Below, one piece after another: positions 45,387-54,624 of a stretch of 64,000 bases of DNA; the first letter of the stretch is position 1, and each line of letters begins with the position of its first letter. The position numbers and the translations under genes are program-made. The notes below the pieces were generated by a model. It saw only the letters and a program-made list of their open reading frames with translations, was not told the origin of the DNA and did not search any database. The DNA is from Streptomyces atratus (lineage in GTDB: Bacteria > Actinomycetota > Actinomycetes > Streptomycetales > Streptomycetaceae): assembly GCF_014648655.1 (NCBI RefSeq), contig NZ_BMRN01000023.1, positions 54,625-118,624 of the forward strand. Direction: 5' to 3'.

Positions 45387-46202
45387 ATGAACGCGCTGCC
45401 CGTCGCCTCTCTCCCCGCCGCCCCCGTCGTTCCGGCGCAGCCCGCCCCTCCCGCCCCGTCGCGCTACCGGGTGTCCCTCGCCGTCGACCAGGAAGACGTG
45501 CGTGCCGCCCAGCGCCTGCGTCATCAGGTTTTCGCCGGTGAGCTCGGCGCCAGGCTGGAGGGAGCCGAACCCGGTCTGGACAGCGACGCGTTCGATGCCT
45601 ACTGCGACCATCTGCTGGTACGGGAGGAGACCACCGGCGACGTCGTCGCCACCTACCGCCTGCTGCCGCCCGACCGGGCACGGATCGCCGGGCGCCTCTA
45701 CGCGGAGAGCGAGTTCGACCTCGGGCGGCTCGGACCGATCCGCGACGACCTGGTCGAGGTCGGCCGGTCCTGCGTCCACCCGGCCCACCGGGACGGCGCC
45801 GTCATCGCGCTGATCTGGGCCGGACTCGCCCGTTACATGGAACGCACCGGGCACAACTGGCTGGCCGGCTGCTGCTCGATACCCCTCGCCGACGGTGGCG
45901 TCGCCGCGGCCGGGGCCTGGGAAACCGTACGGACGAAGCACCTGGCACCCGAGGACCACTGGGTCACCCCCCACCGCCTCTGGCAGCCCGCCGCTGGATC
46001 CGCAGGCCGCGGAGACGTGCCCACCGGACTCTCCACGCTCCCTCCCCTTCTCCGCGGCTATCTGCGACTGGGCGCCCGGGTCTGCGGGGCGCCCGCGTAC
46101 GACCCCGACTTCAACGTTGCCGATCTGTACGTACTGCTGTCGCTGCGGCGCACCGACCCGCGCTATCTGCGGCACTTCCTCGCACTCGCCCCACTGCGGT
46201 GA
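45387..46202 (+). CDS. olsB: Ornithine lipid N-acyltransferase (OlsB-like)
   Basis: 271 residues from ATG 45387 (GGAGACCGTC upstream). After a Pro/Ala-rich start comes the GNAT-like fold of PF13444: RVSLAVDQEDVRAAQRLRHQ VF, then EVGRSCVHPAHRDGAVIALI (acyl-carrier binding) and YMERTGHNWLAGCCSIPLAD. OlsB acylates ornithine to lyso-ornithine lipid, which OlsA then finishes. The next gene is an acyltransferase whose GTG overlaps this stop, supporting the pathway. Confidence 0.85.
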   Translation: MNALPVASLPAAPVVPAQPAPPAPSRYRVSLAVDQEDVRAAQRLRHQVFAGELGARLEGAEPGLDSDAFDAYCDHLLVREETTGDVVATYRLLPPDRARIAGRLYAESEFDLGRLGPIRDDLVEVGRSCVHPAHRDGAVIALIWAGLARYMERTGHNWLAGCCSIPLADGGVAAAGAWETVRTKHLAPEDHWVTPHRLWQPAAGSAGRGDVPTGLSTLPPLLRGYLRLGARVCGAPAYDPDFNVADLYVLLSLRRTDPRYLRHFLALAPLR

Positions 46203-47035
46203 ATCCCTGGCTGCCCGCCTCACCCTGCACCCCGCTCGCCTGCGCAGGTCACGACGGACGCACGCGGGGCCGCGCGGCGGCCGTGGTCCGGCTGCTCGCC
46301 GGGTGCGCGTTCATCCTGGCCGGGGTGCTGGGTGCCCCGTTCGTGCTGCTGCTCGGCGCGGTACGGCGGGAGTGGTTGATCCGGCTCTGGGCGTACGGGG
46401 TCGTGCGGGCCTTCGGGGTACGTGTGCGGGTCATCGGCCGACGTGGGGCAGGCGCACCGGGCACGCTCGTCGTCGCGAACCACATCTCATGGCTGGACAT
46501 CCCGCTCGTCGCGGCCGTGTTCCCCGGCCGGATGCTGGCCAAGAGCGAAATTCGGAACTGGCCGCTGCTCGGCCGGCTCGCCGTCGTCGGCGGCACGCTT
46601 TTCGTCGAACGTGAACGGTTTCGCGCACTGCCCACGACCGTGCGCGACATCGCGGCGGCACTGCGCGGCGGTTCACGGGTGGTCGCCTTTCCGGAGGGCA
46701 CCACCTGGTGCGGGCGCGGCGGCGGGCGGTTCGGGCCTGCCGTGTTCCAGGCCGCGATCGACGCGAACGCCACCGTTCAACCGGTACGCATCACCTACCG
46801 CGCCGCTCCGGCGGAGCACACGGCCCCGGCCGGTGCGGCCGCGTTCGTCGGAGACGATCCGCTCATCGCGTCACTGTGGCGGGTGGTGACGGCGGCCGGG
46901 CTGACCGCGGAGATCCGCGTCCTGCCGCAGATTCCGGCGGGCGACTGCCCGGACCGCCGTGCCCTGGCCCGTCTTGCTCAGACCGCCGTCGCCAATGACA
47001 GCGCGAACCGGTCCCCGGAGTCCGTCCACCACTGA
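46199..47035 (+). CDS. olsA: Lysophospholipid (1-acylglycerol-3-phosphate) acyltransferase, OlsA-like
   Basis: 278 residues from GTG 46199, coupled to olsB (4-nt overlap). An N-terminal helix region (about 28-60) is followed by the catalytic NHxxxxD in VANHISWLDIPLVA. SEIRNWPLLGRLAVVGGTLF and VVAFPEGTTW are motifs II and III of the PlsC family. It adds the second acyl chain to lyso-ornithine lipid or to lysophosphatidate. Its last 58 nt overlap the 3' end of egtD on the opposite strand. Confidence 0.88.
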   Translation: MNPWLPASPCTPLACAGHDGRTRGRAAAVVRLLAGCAFILAGVLGAPFVLLLGAVRREWLIRLWAYGVVRAFGVRVRVIGRRGAGAPGTLVVANHISWLDIPLVAAVFPGRMLAKSEIRNWPLLGRLAVVGGTLFVERERFRALPTTVRDIAAALRGGSRVVAFPEGTTWCGRGGGRFGPAVFQAAIDANATVQPVRITYRAAPAEHTAPAGAAAFVGDDPLIASLWRVVTAAGLTAEIRVLPQIPAGDCPDRRALARLAQTAVANDSANRSPESVHH

Positions 47036-47940
47036 TCCATGCTCAGGCCGGCCGCGGCGAGTTCGGCCCGGATGCCCTCCTTTCGGAATTTGGCCGACAC
47101 TTCGGTACGCAACTCCTCGCCGGTCCCGAAGGCCACCACCAGATCCAGGTCCGGGACCTTCACCGTGAGTGCCTCGCGGGCCCGCAGCCGCATTTCGATC
47201 CACTCCCGCTCCGGGTCCCAGAGCGCCACGTGATCGAAGTCGGCCGGGTCGAAGTCCGCGCCCAGCTCCCGGTTCACGACCCTGAGGACGTTCTTGTTGA
47301 ACTCCGCCGTCACCCCGGCCGCATCGTCGTAGGCGGCGACCAGCACCTTCTCGTCCTTCACCAGGTCCGTGCCGAGCAGCAGCGCGTCGCCGGGGGAGAG
47401 CAGCGAGCGAACCGACTTCAGGAACACCGACCGCTCGTCGGGCAGCAGATTGCCGATCGTGCCGCCCAGGAACGCGATCAGCCGCGGCCCCGGGGTACCG
47501 GGCAGTGCGAGACCGCCCGTGAAGTCGGCGATCAGGGCGTGCACGGAGAGGTCGGGCCGCTGCGCGAGCAGGGCCTCGGCGGCGCCGCGCAGCGCGCTCT
47601 CGCTCACATCGACCGGCACATAACTGTGCAGTGCGGGCAGCGCGTCCAGCAGGTGCCGGGTCTTCTCCGACGAACCCGATCCCAGCTCGATCAGGGTCTG
47701 CGCTCCGGACGCCGCGGCGATCTCCTCGGCGCGGTCGATCAGGATCTCGCGCTCGGCGCGGGTCGGGTAGTACTCGGGAAGCCGGGTGATCTCCTCGAAC
47801 AGTTCACTGCCGTGCGCGTCGTAGAACCACTTGGGCGGCAGTGTCTTCGGGTGCCGGGTCAGGCCGTGCAGCACATCGGCGCGCAGCACCGCGTCCGTCG
47901 CGTCCGCCGGCAGAGTGCGGGTCAGCAGAAAGGGACTCAC
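46978..47940 (-). CDS. egtD: L-histidine N-alpha-methyltransferase (ergothioneine)
   Basis: 320 residues from ATG 47940. PPKWFYDAHGSELFEEITRL and PEYYPTRAEREIL open the EgtD family; TLIELGSGSSEKTRHLLDAL binds SAM. It trimethylates histidine to hercynine. Last gene of egtABCD; its start overlaps the egtC stop by 4 nt. Its 3' end overlaps olsA convergently. Confidence 0.97.
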   Translation of the reverse strand: MSPFLLTRTLPADATDAVLRADVLHGLTRHPKTLPPKWFYDAHGSELFEEITRLPEYYPTRAEREILIDRAEEIAAASGAQTLIELGSGSSEKTRHLLDALPALHSYVPVDVSESALRGAAEALLAQRPDLSVHALIADFTGGLALPGTPGPRLIAFLGGTIGNLLPDERSVFLKSVRSLLSPGDALLLGTDLVKDEKVLVAAYDDAAGVTAEFNKNVLRVVNRELGADFDPADFDHVALWDPEREWIEMRLRAREALTVKVPDLDLVVAFGTGEELRTEVSAKFRKEGIRAELAAAGLSMDQWWTDSGDRFALSLATAV

Positions 47941-48692
47941 TCAGTGGGCTCCTTGAGCGGGGTCAGCAGAACTTCGGCGCGGGTCGCCGTCAGCAACGTC
48001 CGGTCGGGGACCGTGCGCCAGTGCGGATCGTCGTCGTACGGCTCCGAGGCCACGACCGTGCGCAGGCCGGGCTCGGCGAGATACCACAGGGTGTCTCCCC
48101 AGGCCGTCGCCACGATCGTGGTGCCGTCGGTGAGCAGCAGATTCAGCCTCGATTCCGGCGCCGCGGCCGCCACGTCGAGCACGGTGTCGGCGACGGCCTG
48201 CGGCAGTTCGTCGCCGTCGGCGAGGCGGTGTCGTACGAGAGCCCAGACCAGGGCCGAGTCGCAGCGGGCGGTGAGGGTCAGCAGTTCGGCCGGGGGCAGC
48301 GCGGCAGCGAGCGGTGCCAGGGACTCAGGCCAGTCCTTCACCGCGCCGTTGTGACTGAACAGCAGACGTCCGGCGGCGAACGGCGCGGCCGCTGCCTCGC
48401 CGTCGGCGCCCGCCTCGGTGGCGTCACGTACCGCGGCGAGCAGCGCCGGACTGCGCACCACTCTGGCCAGATCGGCGAACGTCTGGTCGCCCCAGACCGG
48501 GCCCTGGCGCCGGTAGCGTCCGGGCACCGGATCGCCGTCCGCGTACCAGCCGACGCCGAAACCGTCGGCGTTGACGGTCCCATGTCGCTGGTGTCTCGGC
48601 GCCCAGGACTGCCGCACAAGGCTGTGGGGCGGTCGTGTCAGCACCTCGCCGAGAGCCACCGTTGGTCCCAGATAAGCGATATGACGACACAT
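47937..48692 (-). CDS. egtC: Gamma-glutamyl-hercynylcysteine sulfoxide hydrolase (class II amidotransferase)
   Basis: 251 residues from ATG 48692. The N-terminal MCRHIAYLGP exposes the catalytic Cys2 of a class II glutamine amidotransferase. HGTVNADGFGVGWYADGD and LFSHNGAVKDWP complete the active site. It removes the glutamate from the EgtB product. Start overlaps the egtB stop. Confidence 0.96.
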   Translation of the reverse strand: MCRHIAYLGPTVALGEVLTRPPHSLVRQSWAPRHQRHGTVNADGFGVGWYADGDPVPGRYRRQGPVWGDQTFADLARVVRSPALLAAVRDATEAGADGEAAAAPFAAGRLLFSHNGAVKDWPESLAPLAAALPPAELLTLTARCDSALVWALVRHRLADGDELPQAVADTVLDVAAAAPESRLNLLLTDGTTIVATAWGDTLWYLAEPGLRTVVASEPYDDDPHWRTVPDRTLLTATRAEVLLTPLKEPTE

Positions 48693-50065
48693 CAGATATC
48701 CCTCGCGGTACGGAATCCGGAGAAGATCTGACGCCGCACCGGCAGGTCCCAGTTGCGGAACGTCCCCCGGCACGCCACCGGGTCCACGGCGAAGGAGCCG
48801 CCGCGCAGCACCTTGTGCGCCGGTCCGAAGAACACCTCGGAGTACTCGCGGTACGGGAACGCCGCGAAGCCGGGATACGGGAGGAAGTCGCTCGATGTCC
48901 ACTCCCATACGTCACCGATCAACTGCCGTACGCCGAGCGGCGACCCGCCCGCGGCGTACGCCCCCGCCGGTGCCGGCCGCAGATGGCGCTGGCCCAGGTT
49001 GGCCCGCTCGGGAGTCGGGTCCTCGTCGCCCCACGGATAGCGCAGCGAACGGCCCGACGCCGGGTCGTGGCGTGCCGCCTTCTCCCATTCCGCTTCCGAG
49101 GGCAGCCGACGCCCGGCCCAGCGGGCGTATGCGTCCGCCTCGTACCAGCTGACATGGAGCACCGGCTCGGTCTCGGGGACCGTCTCGGTCACTCCGAAGC
49201 GGCGGCGCAGCCACTGACCGGCGTCCTGGTGCCAGAACAGCGGGGCGGCCAGTTCGTGCTCGCGGACCATGGCCCAGCCCTCGGGGGCCCACCAGCGCCG
49301 CTCGGTGTAGCCGCCGTCCTCGATGAACCCCTGGTACGCGCCGCAGGTGACCGGGGTCGTGTCGATGAAGAAGTCGGGCACGTCGCGCAGATGGGCGGGG
49401 CGTTCGTTGTCCAGAGCCCACGGCTCGGTGGACGTGCCCATGGTGAAGGGGCCGCCCGGGACCAGTACTTCGCCAGGGAGACCCGCCGAGTCGGCGGGTG
49501 CGGGCGGAGGAACCGGCGCGGTCAGAACGGCAGGTCCCGATCTGAGTTGATGGGTGATCAGCATCGTTTCGTCGTGCTGCTGTTCATGCTGGGCGATCAT
49601 GCCGAAGGCGAACCCGGCCCGCACCAGCGGGCGGGCGCCGTGCAGTGCCGTGCCGTCGAGCACGTCCAGCGCGCGACCACGTACCTCCGCGGCGTAGACA
49701 CGGGCCTCGGCGGGCGCCAACAGCGGCAGCGAGGGGCGGGTCGCCCGGGGGTGCTCGAAGGCGTCGTACAGCCCGTCGATCTCCGGGCGCATCGCCTCCT
49801 GCCCGGCCACCCCGCGCAGCAGCCACAGCTCCTCCTGATTGCCGATGTGCGCGAGGTCCCAGACCAGGGGGGACATCAACAGCGAGTGTTGGGCGGTCAG
49901 TTCATGGTCGTCCACGCTGTCGGTGAGAAGTGCGGTGCGTTCGCGGGCGCTGAGCAGCGCGGCGAGGGCGCGCTGCCGGAGCGCCTCGGTGTCCGCCTCG
50001 TCCGGTCCGGCCGGACCGTGCGGACCGTGCGGACCGGATGCGGCGGGCGTGGGGGAGTCGGTCAT
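48692..50065 (-). CDS. egtB: Hercynine oxygenase (sulfoxide synthase)
   Basis: 457 residues from ATG 50065. The DinB-like N-terminal domain holds iron ligands in DLAHIGNQEELWLLRG and AQHEQQHDETMLITHQL (HxxxHxE type). The C-terminal formylglycine-generating-enzyme-like domain includes VPGGPFTMGT, RLPSEAEWEKAARHDPA and VLRGGSFAVDP. It couples hercynine with gamma-glutamylcysteine using O2 and Fe(II). Couples to egtA upstream (4-nt overlap). Confidence 0.97.
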   Translation of the reverse strand: MTDSPTPAASGPHGPHGPAGPDEADTEALRQRALAALLSARERTALLTDSVDDHELTAQHSLLMSPLVWDLAHIGNQEELWLLRGVAGQEAMRPEIDGLYDAFEHPRATRPSLPLLAPAEARVYAAEVRGRALDVLDGTALHGARPLVRAGFAFGMIAQHEQQHDETMLITHQLRSGPAVLTAPVPPPAPADSAGLPGEVLVPGGPFTMGTSTEPWALDNERPAHLRDVPDFFIDTTPVTCGAYQGFIEDGGYTERRWWAPEGWAMVREHELAAPLFWHQDAGQWLRRRFGVTETVPETEPVLHVSWYEADAYARWAGRRLPSEAEWEKAARHDPASGRSLRYPWGDEDPTPERANLGQRHLRPAPAGAYAAGGSPLGVRQLIGDVWEWTSSDFLPYPGFAAFPYREYSEVFFGPAHKVLRGGSFAVDPVACRGTFRNWDLPVRRQIFSGFRTARDI

Positions 50066-51381
50066 GAGCGGGACCCCTCGAAGTGATGGCCCGAATCACC
50101 CGCTGAACCCGGCGCGAGCAGTTCGGGAAGATCGTCGGCCGGACATCGGCCCCGGGCGACGAAACGGTCGTTGAAGTCCGCCACCGTCTCCTGCACGGCC
50201 GTGGTCGCTCCCACCCGGGGCAACGCCTCCAGCGCGAGTTCGAAGCAGGTGACGGCCGCCGACCGCAGTTCGGGATCGGTCAGGCCGTCGCGGGCGGCGC
50301 CCACCCAGAGCGGATTGCGCGGTGCGGGCCGTGACCCGGCCGTCTCGGCCAGTGGTTTGACGGTGCGGTACACGGTCTCGGCGGCCTCCGGGTCGTCGAA
50401 CAGGGCAGTGGTGACGGCGAGCGGCACCAGCCACCCGTCCGCGCCGTACTGGGCGTCGATCATGCGCAGCTCAAGGTGTCCACGCGGGCGCACGGGCGGA
50501 AAGAGGGTGCTGATGTGGTAGTCGAGGTCGGCGCGCACCGGTGGTCTCGGCGTGCCGGTGCGGATCCAGTTGCGAAAGGTCAGACCGTCCGGCACCACCC
50601 ATGGCCCCTCGTCGTCCCGGATGCACATCACCGGGGCGTCCAGGACATGCGTGGCCCAGGCGTCGCGCGGCGGCAGACAGCCGGGCGGTGCCAGGGACCG
50701 CCATGGGTCGAGGTCGGCCCAGAGCGACTGCCGGGTGGACCGCCACGGTGTCGGGCGGCCGAACTGGAACGGCGAGTTGGCGAACGCCGCCACCAGCACC
50801 GCGCCCAGCAGATGGGACAGCTGCCAGCGCCGCCCGTAGCCGAGCGGACCCGGTTCCTCCTCTCCTGCGTCCAGACATACCTGGACGGACGCGGTGCTGC
50901 ACATCATGGCGCGGCCGGCCGGTCCCGACCGGTCGAACGTGATCTCCATGGCGTCGTAGCGGGGCTCGTGCAGCAGACGGCGTGGTGGATGCCACGGATC
51001 GACGCCGAGACCCACCGGTGCCAGATCCACCCGGCCCAGGGCGTCTCGTACCGCGGTGAGATCGGCGGCGGTGGCATCGATGCAGGCCATCAGGGAGCCG
51101 GCGGGGCGCGAGCTGAGCTCCAGCTGGCCGCCGGGTTCGAAGGTGAGCGCCGCACTCAGGGGCAGGGCCCGGAGGATGTCGGCGGCCGCGTCGAGACGGT
51201 GGTGGGGGACGGGGACGCGGGGCTGATCCCGGTGGTGAATGAGCCATTCGAGTTCAACGCCGACCGTTCGGGGCGGTCCGGTCTTGAAACAGATGCAGCG
51301 CAGTAAATCCTCCGCCTCGCCCTCGCCGAGGGGCGGGGCCTGGCCGGGCGGACCGTGGTCTCCGGGTGTGTCGGATGACAT
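50062..51381 (-). CDS. egtA: Glutamate-cysteine ligase (ergothioneine pathway)
   Basis: 439 residues from ATG 51381 with AGGAGG at good spacing. GCS2-like fold: TVGVELEWLIHHRDQPRVPV, LTFEPGGQLELSSRPAGSL and MMCSTASVQVCLDAGEE are conserved. Makes gamma-glutamylcysteine, the thiol donor for EgtB. First gene of the operon; the C-S lyase gene egtE is not present, so that step must be encoded elsewhere. Confidence 0.95.
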   Translation of the reverse strand: MSSDTPGDHGPPGQAPPLGEGEAEDLLRCICFKTGPPRTVGVELEWLIHHRDQPRVPVPHHRLDAAADILRALPLSAALTFEPGGQLELSSRPAGSLMACIDATAADLTAVRDALGRVDLAPVGLGVDPWHPPRRLLHEPRYDAMEITFDRSGPAGRAMMCSTASVQVCLDAGEEEPGPLGYGRRWQLSHLLGAVLVAAFANSPFQFGRPTPWRSTRQSLWADLDPWRSLAPPGCLPPRDAWATHVLDAPVMCIRDDEGPWVVPDGLTFRNWIRTGTPRPPVRADLDYHISTLFPPVRPRGHLELRMIDAQYGADGWLVPLAVTTALFDDPEAAETVYRTVKPLAETAGSRPAPRNPLWVGAARDGLTDPELRSAAVTCFELALEALPRVGATTAVQETVADFNDRFVARGRCPADDLPELLAPGSAGDSGHHFEGSRS

Positions 51382-51531
51382 GCCGGGGCCTCCTTCTGCT
51401 CGGTTCGTCCGTACCAGCCAAACCCCTATGGGGAGATCGCACAAGAGTGCCCCTGTGCGTCGGAAATTCGGTTGCATCCATGCCGCTGGAGCGCCGAGCA
51501 TGCCCCATATGCACCACACGGGGGAGTACCG

Positions 51532-52368
51532 ATGAGCGCACGGCTGCGCGGCATCGCGCGAGAGACCGAAGCCATTGTCGAAGCCGGCCGCTACCGCACG
51601 CAGGAAGGGCGGGAGGTGAGCATCGAGCGTGCGCTGACCACCGCACTGTCGGGTACCAGGCTGTACGGCCCCGAGCCGGTACCGGTCGCGGCACTCGACT
51701 CCGACCGCACGCCGGTCGTCGAGGTCACCGACGAGAGCAGTCTGCAGGCGGCGCGCCGGATGGCCGGCGAAGGGCCCGGCAAGGTCGCTGTCCTGAACTA
51801 CGCCTCCGCCCGCAATCCCGGAGGTGGCTATCTCAACGGCGCACAGGCCCAGGAGGAAGCCCTGTGCCGCGGCTCCGCCCTGTACGCCACGCTGCTGCGC
51901 GCCCCCGACTACTACGCCCACCACCGCACAGAACGCAGCGCCTTCTACACCGACCGGGTGATTCACTCACCGGGCGTACCGGTGTTCCGTGACGACCGGG
52001 GACGGCTGCTCGACACCCCGTACACCGCGGGCTTCCTCACCTCCCCGGCACCCAACGCCGGAGTCATCCGCAGCCGCACCCCCGAGGACGCGCACCGCAT
52101 CCCCGCCGCGCTCGCGTCCCGGGCCGAGCGGGTGCTGGAGGTCGCGGCGGTGCGCGGGTACCGCAGGCTGGTGCTGGGCGCCTGGGGCTGCGGTGTGTTC
52201 CGCAACGATCCGGCCCAGGTGGCCGGTGCGTTCCGGGCACTGCTCCTCGACGACGGCAGGTTCGCCGGGCACTTCGAGCAGATCGTCTTCGGCATCCTCG
52301 ACCGCAGCCCCGAATCCGCCACCCGGTCCGCCTTCGCCCGGACGTTCAGCGGTCAGTTCCAGCCGTAG
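51532..52368 (+). CDS. TIGR02452 family protein, PARG-like (poly/ADP-ribose glycohydrolase fold)
   Basis: 278 residues from ATG 51532 (GGGGGAG upstream). VLNYASARNPGGGYLNGAQA followed by QEEALCR is the bacterial-type PARG signature (GGG...QEE); the glutamates would be catalytic. A macrodomain core follows (RLVLGAWGCGVFRNDPAQVA). It probably removes ADP-ribose from proteins or DNA. Convergent with the PemK-like gene, overlapping by 16 nt. Confidence 0.9.
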   Translation: MSARLRGIARETEAIVEAGRYRTQEGREVSIERALTTALSGTRLYGPEPVPVAALDSDRTPVVEVTDESSLQAARRMAGEGPGKVAVLNYASARNPGGGYLNGAQAQEEALCRGSALYATLLRAPDYYAHHRTERSAFYTDRVIHSPGVPVFRDDRGRLLDTPYTAGFLTSPAPNAGVIRSRTPEDAHRIPAALASRAERVLEVAAVRGYRRLVLGAWGCGVFRNDPAQVAGAFRALLLDDGRFAGHFEQIVFGILDRSPESATRSAFARTFSGQFQP

Positions 52369-52820
52369 CGCTCCCGCAGCCGGCCGACGACAGAATCGAA
52401 CCGGTCCCGGTCCAGAGCGCTCGCCTCACGCCGCATCCCGTTCTCGTGCACCCGCAGTACCCGGTCCAGATCGACCCACGACGGGCGGCCCGAGCTGTCC
52501 CACGGCCCGGCCCCGAGCGCCACCCACTCACGGTCCCGGTCGTGCTGCTTGCTGGAGAGCTGGACGGCGAGCAGCGTGCCCGCCGCCTCGCGGGCCACGA
52601 CCAGAACCGGACGGTCCTTGCCGCGCCCGCCGTTCTCCTCGAACGGCACCCACGTCCAGACGATCTCACCGGGGTCGGGGTCGCCGTCCCGGTCGGGGGC
52701 GTACGAGGTGCGGACCGGGCCCACGTCGCGCGGGTCGGCCTCGGACGTGGCGGACGGGCCGGTGCGGCCGGGGAAGGCGGCCGCGCTGTCGGTGCTGTCG
52801 TCACGGTGCTGGATAGCCAT
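52353..52820 (-). CDS. PemK/MazF-family toxin-like protein (no antitoxin)
   Basis: 155 residues from ATG 52820. After about 45 low-complexity residues comes the family core: GEIVWTWVPFEENGGRGKDR, PVLVVAREAAGTLLAVQLSS and a basic VRVHENGMRREASALDR. MazF-type toxins cut mRNA. There is no antitoxin gene up- or downstream. A 20-bp inverted repeat covers its TACGGT -10 box (6 nt from the ATG), so it may be self- or otherwise repressed. Orphan PemK-like proteins are common in actinobacteria and may be domesticated. Confidence 0.85.
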   Translation of the reverse strand: MAIQHRDDSTDSAAAFPGRTGPSATSEADPRDVGPVRTSYAPDRDGDPDPGEIVWTWVPFEENGGRGKDRPVLVVAREAAGTLLAVQLSSKQHDRDREWVALGAGPWDSSGRPSWVDLDRVLRVHENGMRREASALDRDRFDSVVGRLRERYGWN

Positions 52821-52826
52821 CCCCAC

Positions 52827-52846
52827 ACCGTAGGACCTTCTACGGT
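52827..52846. promoter_or_regulatory. Inverted repeat over the pemK-like promoter
   Basis: ACCGTAGGACCTTCTACGGT has 7-bp perfect arms around 6 nt. The left arm contains, on the minus strand, the TACGGT -10 box. A bound protein would block the gene. Confidence 0.6.
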
Positions 52847-52971
52847 CCGCTCCACGGAGCGGGGCCGGTGAACGGGCAGCAGGCCGCACACCCGACTTCG
52901 AGGGCCCGCAGCCGCGGCCGGCGCTCGCCCGAGGCCGAGGGGCGCGCGCCGGCCACAGCCGGCCGGACCGG

Positions 52972-54486
52972 TCAGGAAGGCGTGCCGCCCTCCTGATCAC
53001 CCGTCACCGGAATGCGGTGCTTGCGCGGCGAGGGCGGGGCGGCCGGCGTGACCCCGTTGACGTTGGACGCCGGTTCCGCCGGGCTGTCCTGACTCATCGT
53101 CGCCAGCAGTTGCCGGGCCAGTCCCAGGCCCGTGCCGCCCATCGTCAGCGCCTTCGCGAACATGTCCGACATGCCGTCGGCCCCGTTCAGCAGCACCATG
53201 TGGTCCACGCTGCTGAAGGCGCCCGCGCCCGCCTCGACGATCTCCGGCCACTTCTCGGCCAGCTGCTGGGCGACCACCGCCTCCTGGTTCTCCGCCAGGG
53301 CCGCAGCCCTGGCCTTGATCGCCTCCGCCTCGGCGAGGCCCTTGGCACGGGTCGCCTCGGCCAGTGCCAGCCCCTTGGCCTGGGCCGCGGCGGCCTCCGC
53401 CTCACCCGTTGCCCTGGTCGCCGTCGCGGCGGCGGCGCCGCGTGCCTTCGTCGCCTCGGCCTCCGCGAGCGCCGCCGTCTTGACCCGGTTGGCCTCGGCG
53501 ACCGCGGCGAGCTCCGTCTCCCGTGCCTTGGCCTCGGCCGCCGAGATCCGGGCGTCGCGCTCGCCCTCCGCCAGGGTGCGCTTCTCGTACGCCTGGGCGT
53601 CCGCGGGCTTGCGCACATCGGCCTGCAGCTGCTGCTCGCGCCGCTGGGCCTCCAGTTCGGCAACCCTGGTCTCCTGGACCACGACCTCCTGGCGCGCCGC
53701 CGCGTCGGCCAGTGGGCCCGCCTGCCGGGAGCTGGCCGCGGCCTTGTCGCGCTCGGCCTGATACCCGGCCTGCAGGATCTCGCTGTCGCGGGTCGCCTCC
53801 GACATCCGGGCGGCGGCCTGCTGCTCCGCCTCGGTGGCCCGCCGGTTGGCCTCGGCCTGCGCTATCCGGGCATCCCGCTGCACCGCCGCCGCGTGCGGCA
53901 TCGCCAGGTTCTTGATGTAGCCCGTCGGGTCCTCGATCTCATGGATCTGCAGCGAGTCGACGATCAGCCCGAGCTTCTCCATCTCGGTCCCGCACGCCGC
54001 CCGGGTCTGCCCGGTGAGTTTCTCCCGGTCCCGGATCATGTCCTCGACCGTCAACCCGCCCACGATGGAACGCAGATGACCGGCGAACACGTTGTGCACC
54101 CGCTCCGACATCATCTTCTGCTGGTCGAGGAAGCGGCGGGCCGCATTGGCGATCGACACGAAGTCGTCGCCCACCTTGAAGATGACAACGCCCCGCACCC
54201 GCAGCGGAATCCCCTGATGCGTGACGCAATCGACCGACAGTTCGGTCTCGTTGAGGTCCAGGGACATCTTCCGCACCGCCTGGACCCCGGGCAGGACGAG
54301 CGTGCCGTGACCGGTGACGATCCGGAATCCCATGCCCTGCCCGAGGCCCTCGGTCTTGTGCTTGGAACCGGAGATGACGAGTGCTTCGTTCGGCTCGGCC
54401 ACTCGCCACATCAGCTTGAACAGGCCGATCAACACAATGATGGCGGCGAGTACGAGACCCGCCGTGACGCCGATGACCATCGGCAT
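52972..54486 (-). CDS. SPFH/flotillin-like membrane protein
   Basis: 504 residues from ATG 54486 (AAGGGGGCGC upstream). One N-terminal helix (about 5-28), an SPFH/Band-7 domain (about 35-200; VGDDFVSIANAARRFLDQQK), then a long Ala/Glu/Lys coiled coil to about 440, and a Ser/Pro-rich end. Flotillins scaffold membrane microdomains. The operon starts with a small NfeD-like protein 138 bp upstream, the usual partner of YqiK/flotillin-type proteins. Confidence 0.92.
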   Translation of the reverse strand: MPMVIGVTAGLVLAAIIVLIGLFKLMWRVAEPNEALVISGSKHKTEGLGQGMGFRIVTGHGTLVLPGVQAVRKMSLDLNETELSVDCVTHQGIPLRVRGVVIFKVGDDFVSIANAARRFLDQQKMMSERVHNVFAGHLRSIVGGLTVEDMIRDREKLTGQTRAACGTEMEKLGLIVDSLQIHEIEDPTGYIKNLAMPHAAAVQRDARIAQAEANRRATEAEQQAAARMSEATRDSEILQAGYQAERDKAAASSRQAGPLADAAARQEVVVQETRVAELEAQRREQQLQADVRKPADAQAYEKRTLAEGERDARISAAEAKARETELAAVAEANRVKTAALAEAEATKARGAAAATATRATGEAEAAAAQAKGLALAEATRAKGLAEAEAIKARAAALAENQEAVVAQQLAEKWPEIVEAGAGAFSSVDHMVLLNGADGMSDMFAKALTMGGTGLGLARQLLATMSQDSPAEPASNVNGVTPAAPPSPRKHRIPVTGDQEGGTPS

Positions 54487-54624
54487 GCGCCCCCTTATCG
54501 CGGTGCCCCGTCGGCACCGCTGAACAGGGGGAGTCTTCTCCTGCTAGCGGCGGTGGAGAAGACGCGTGCGCAACCTTGCCGAATTCTTGACGACGAAAGG
54601 TGTGAAGACCCTCGCGCCCGGGGC

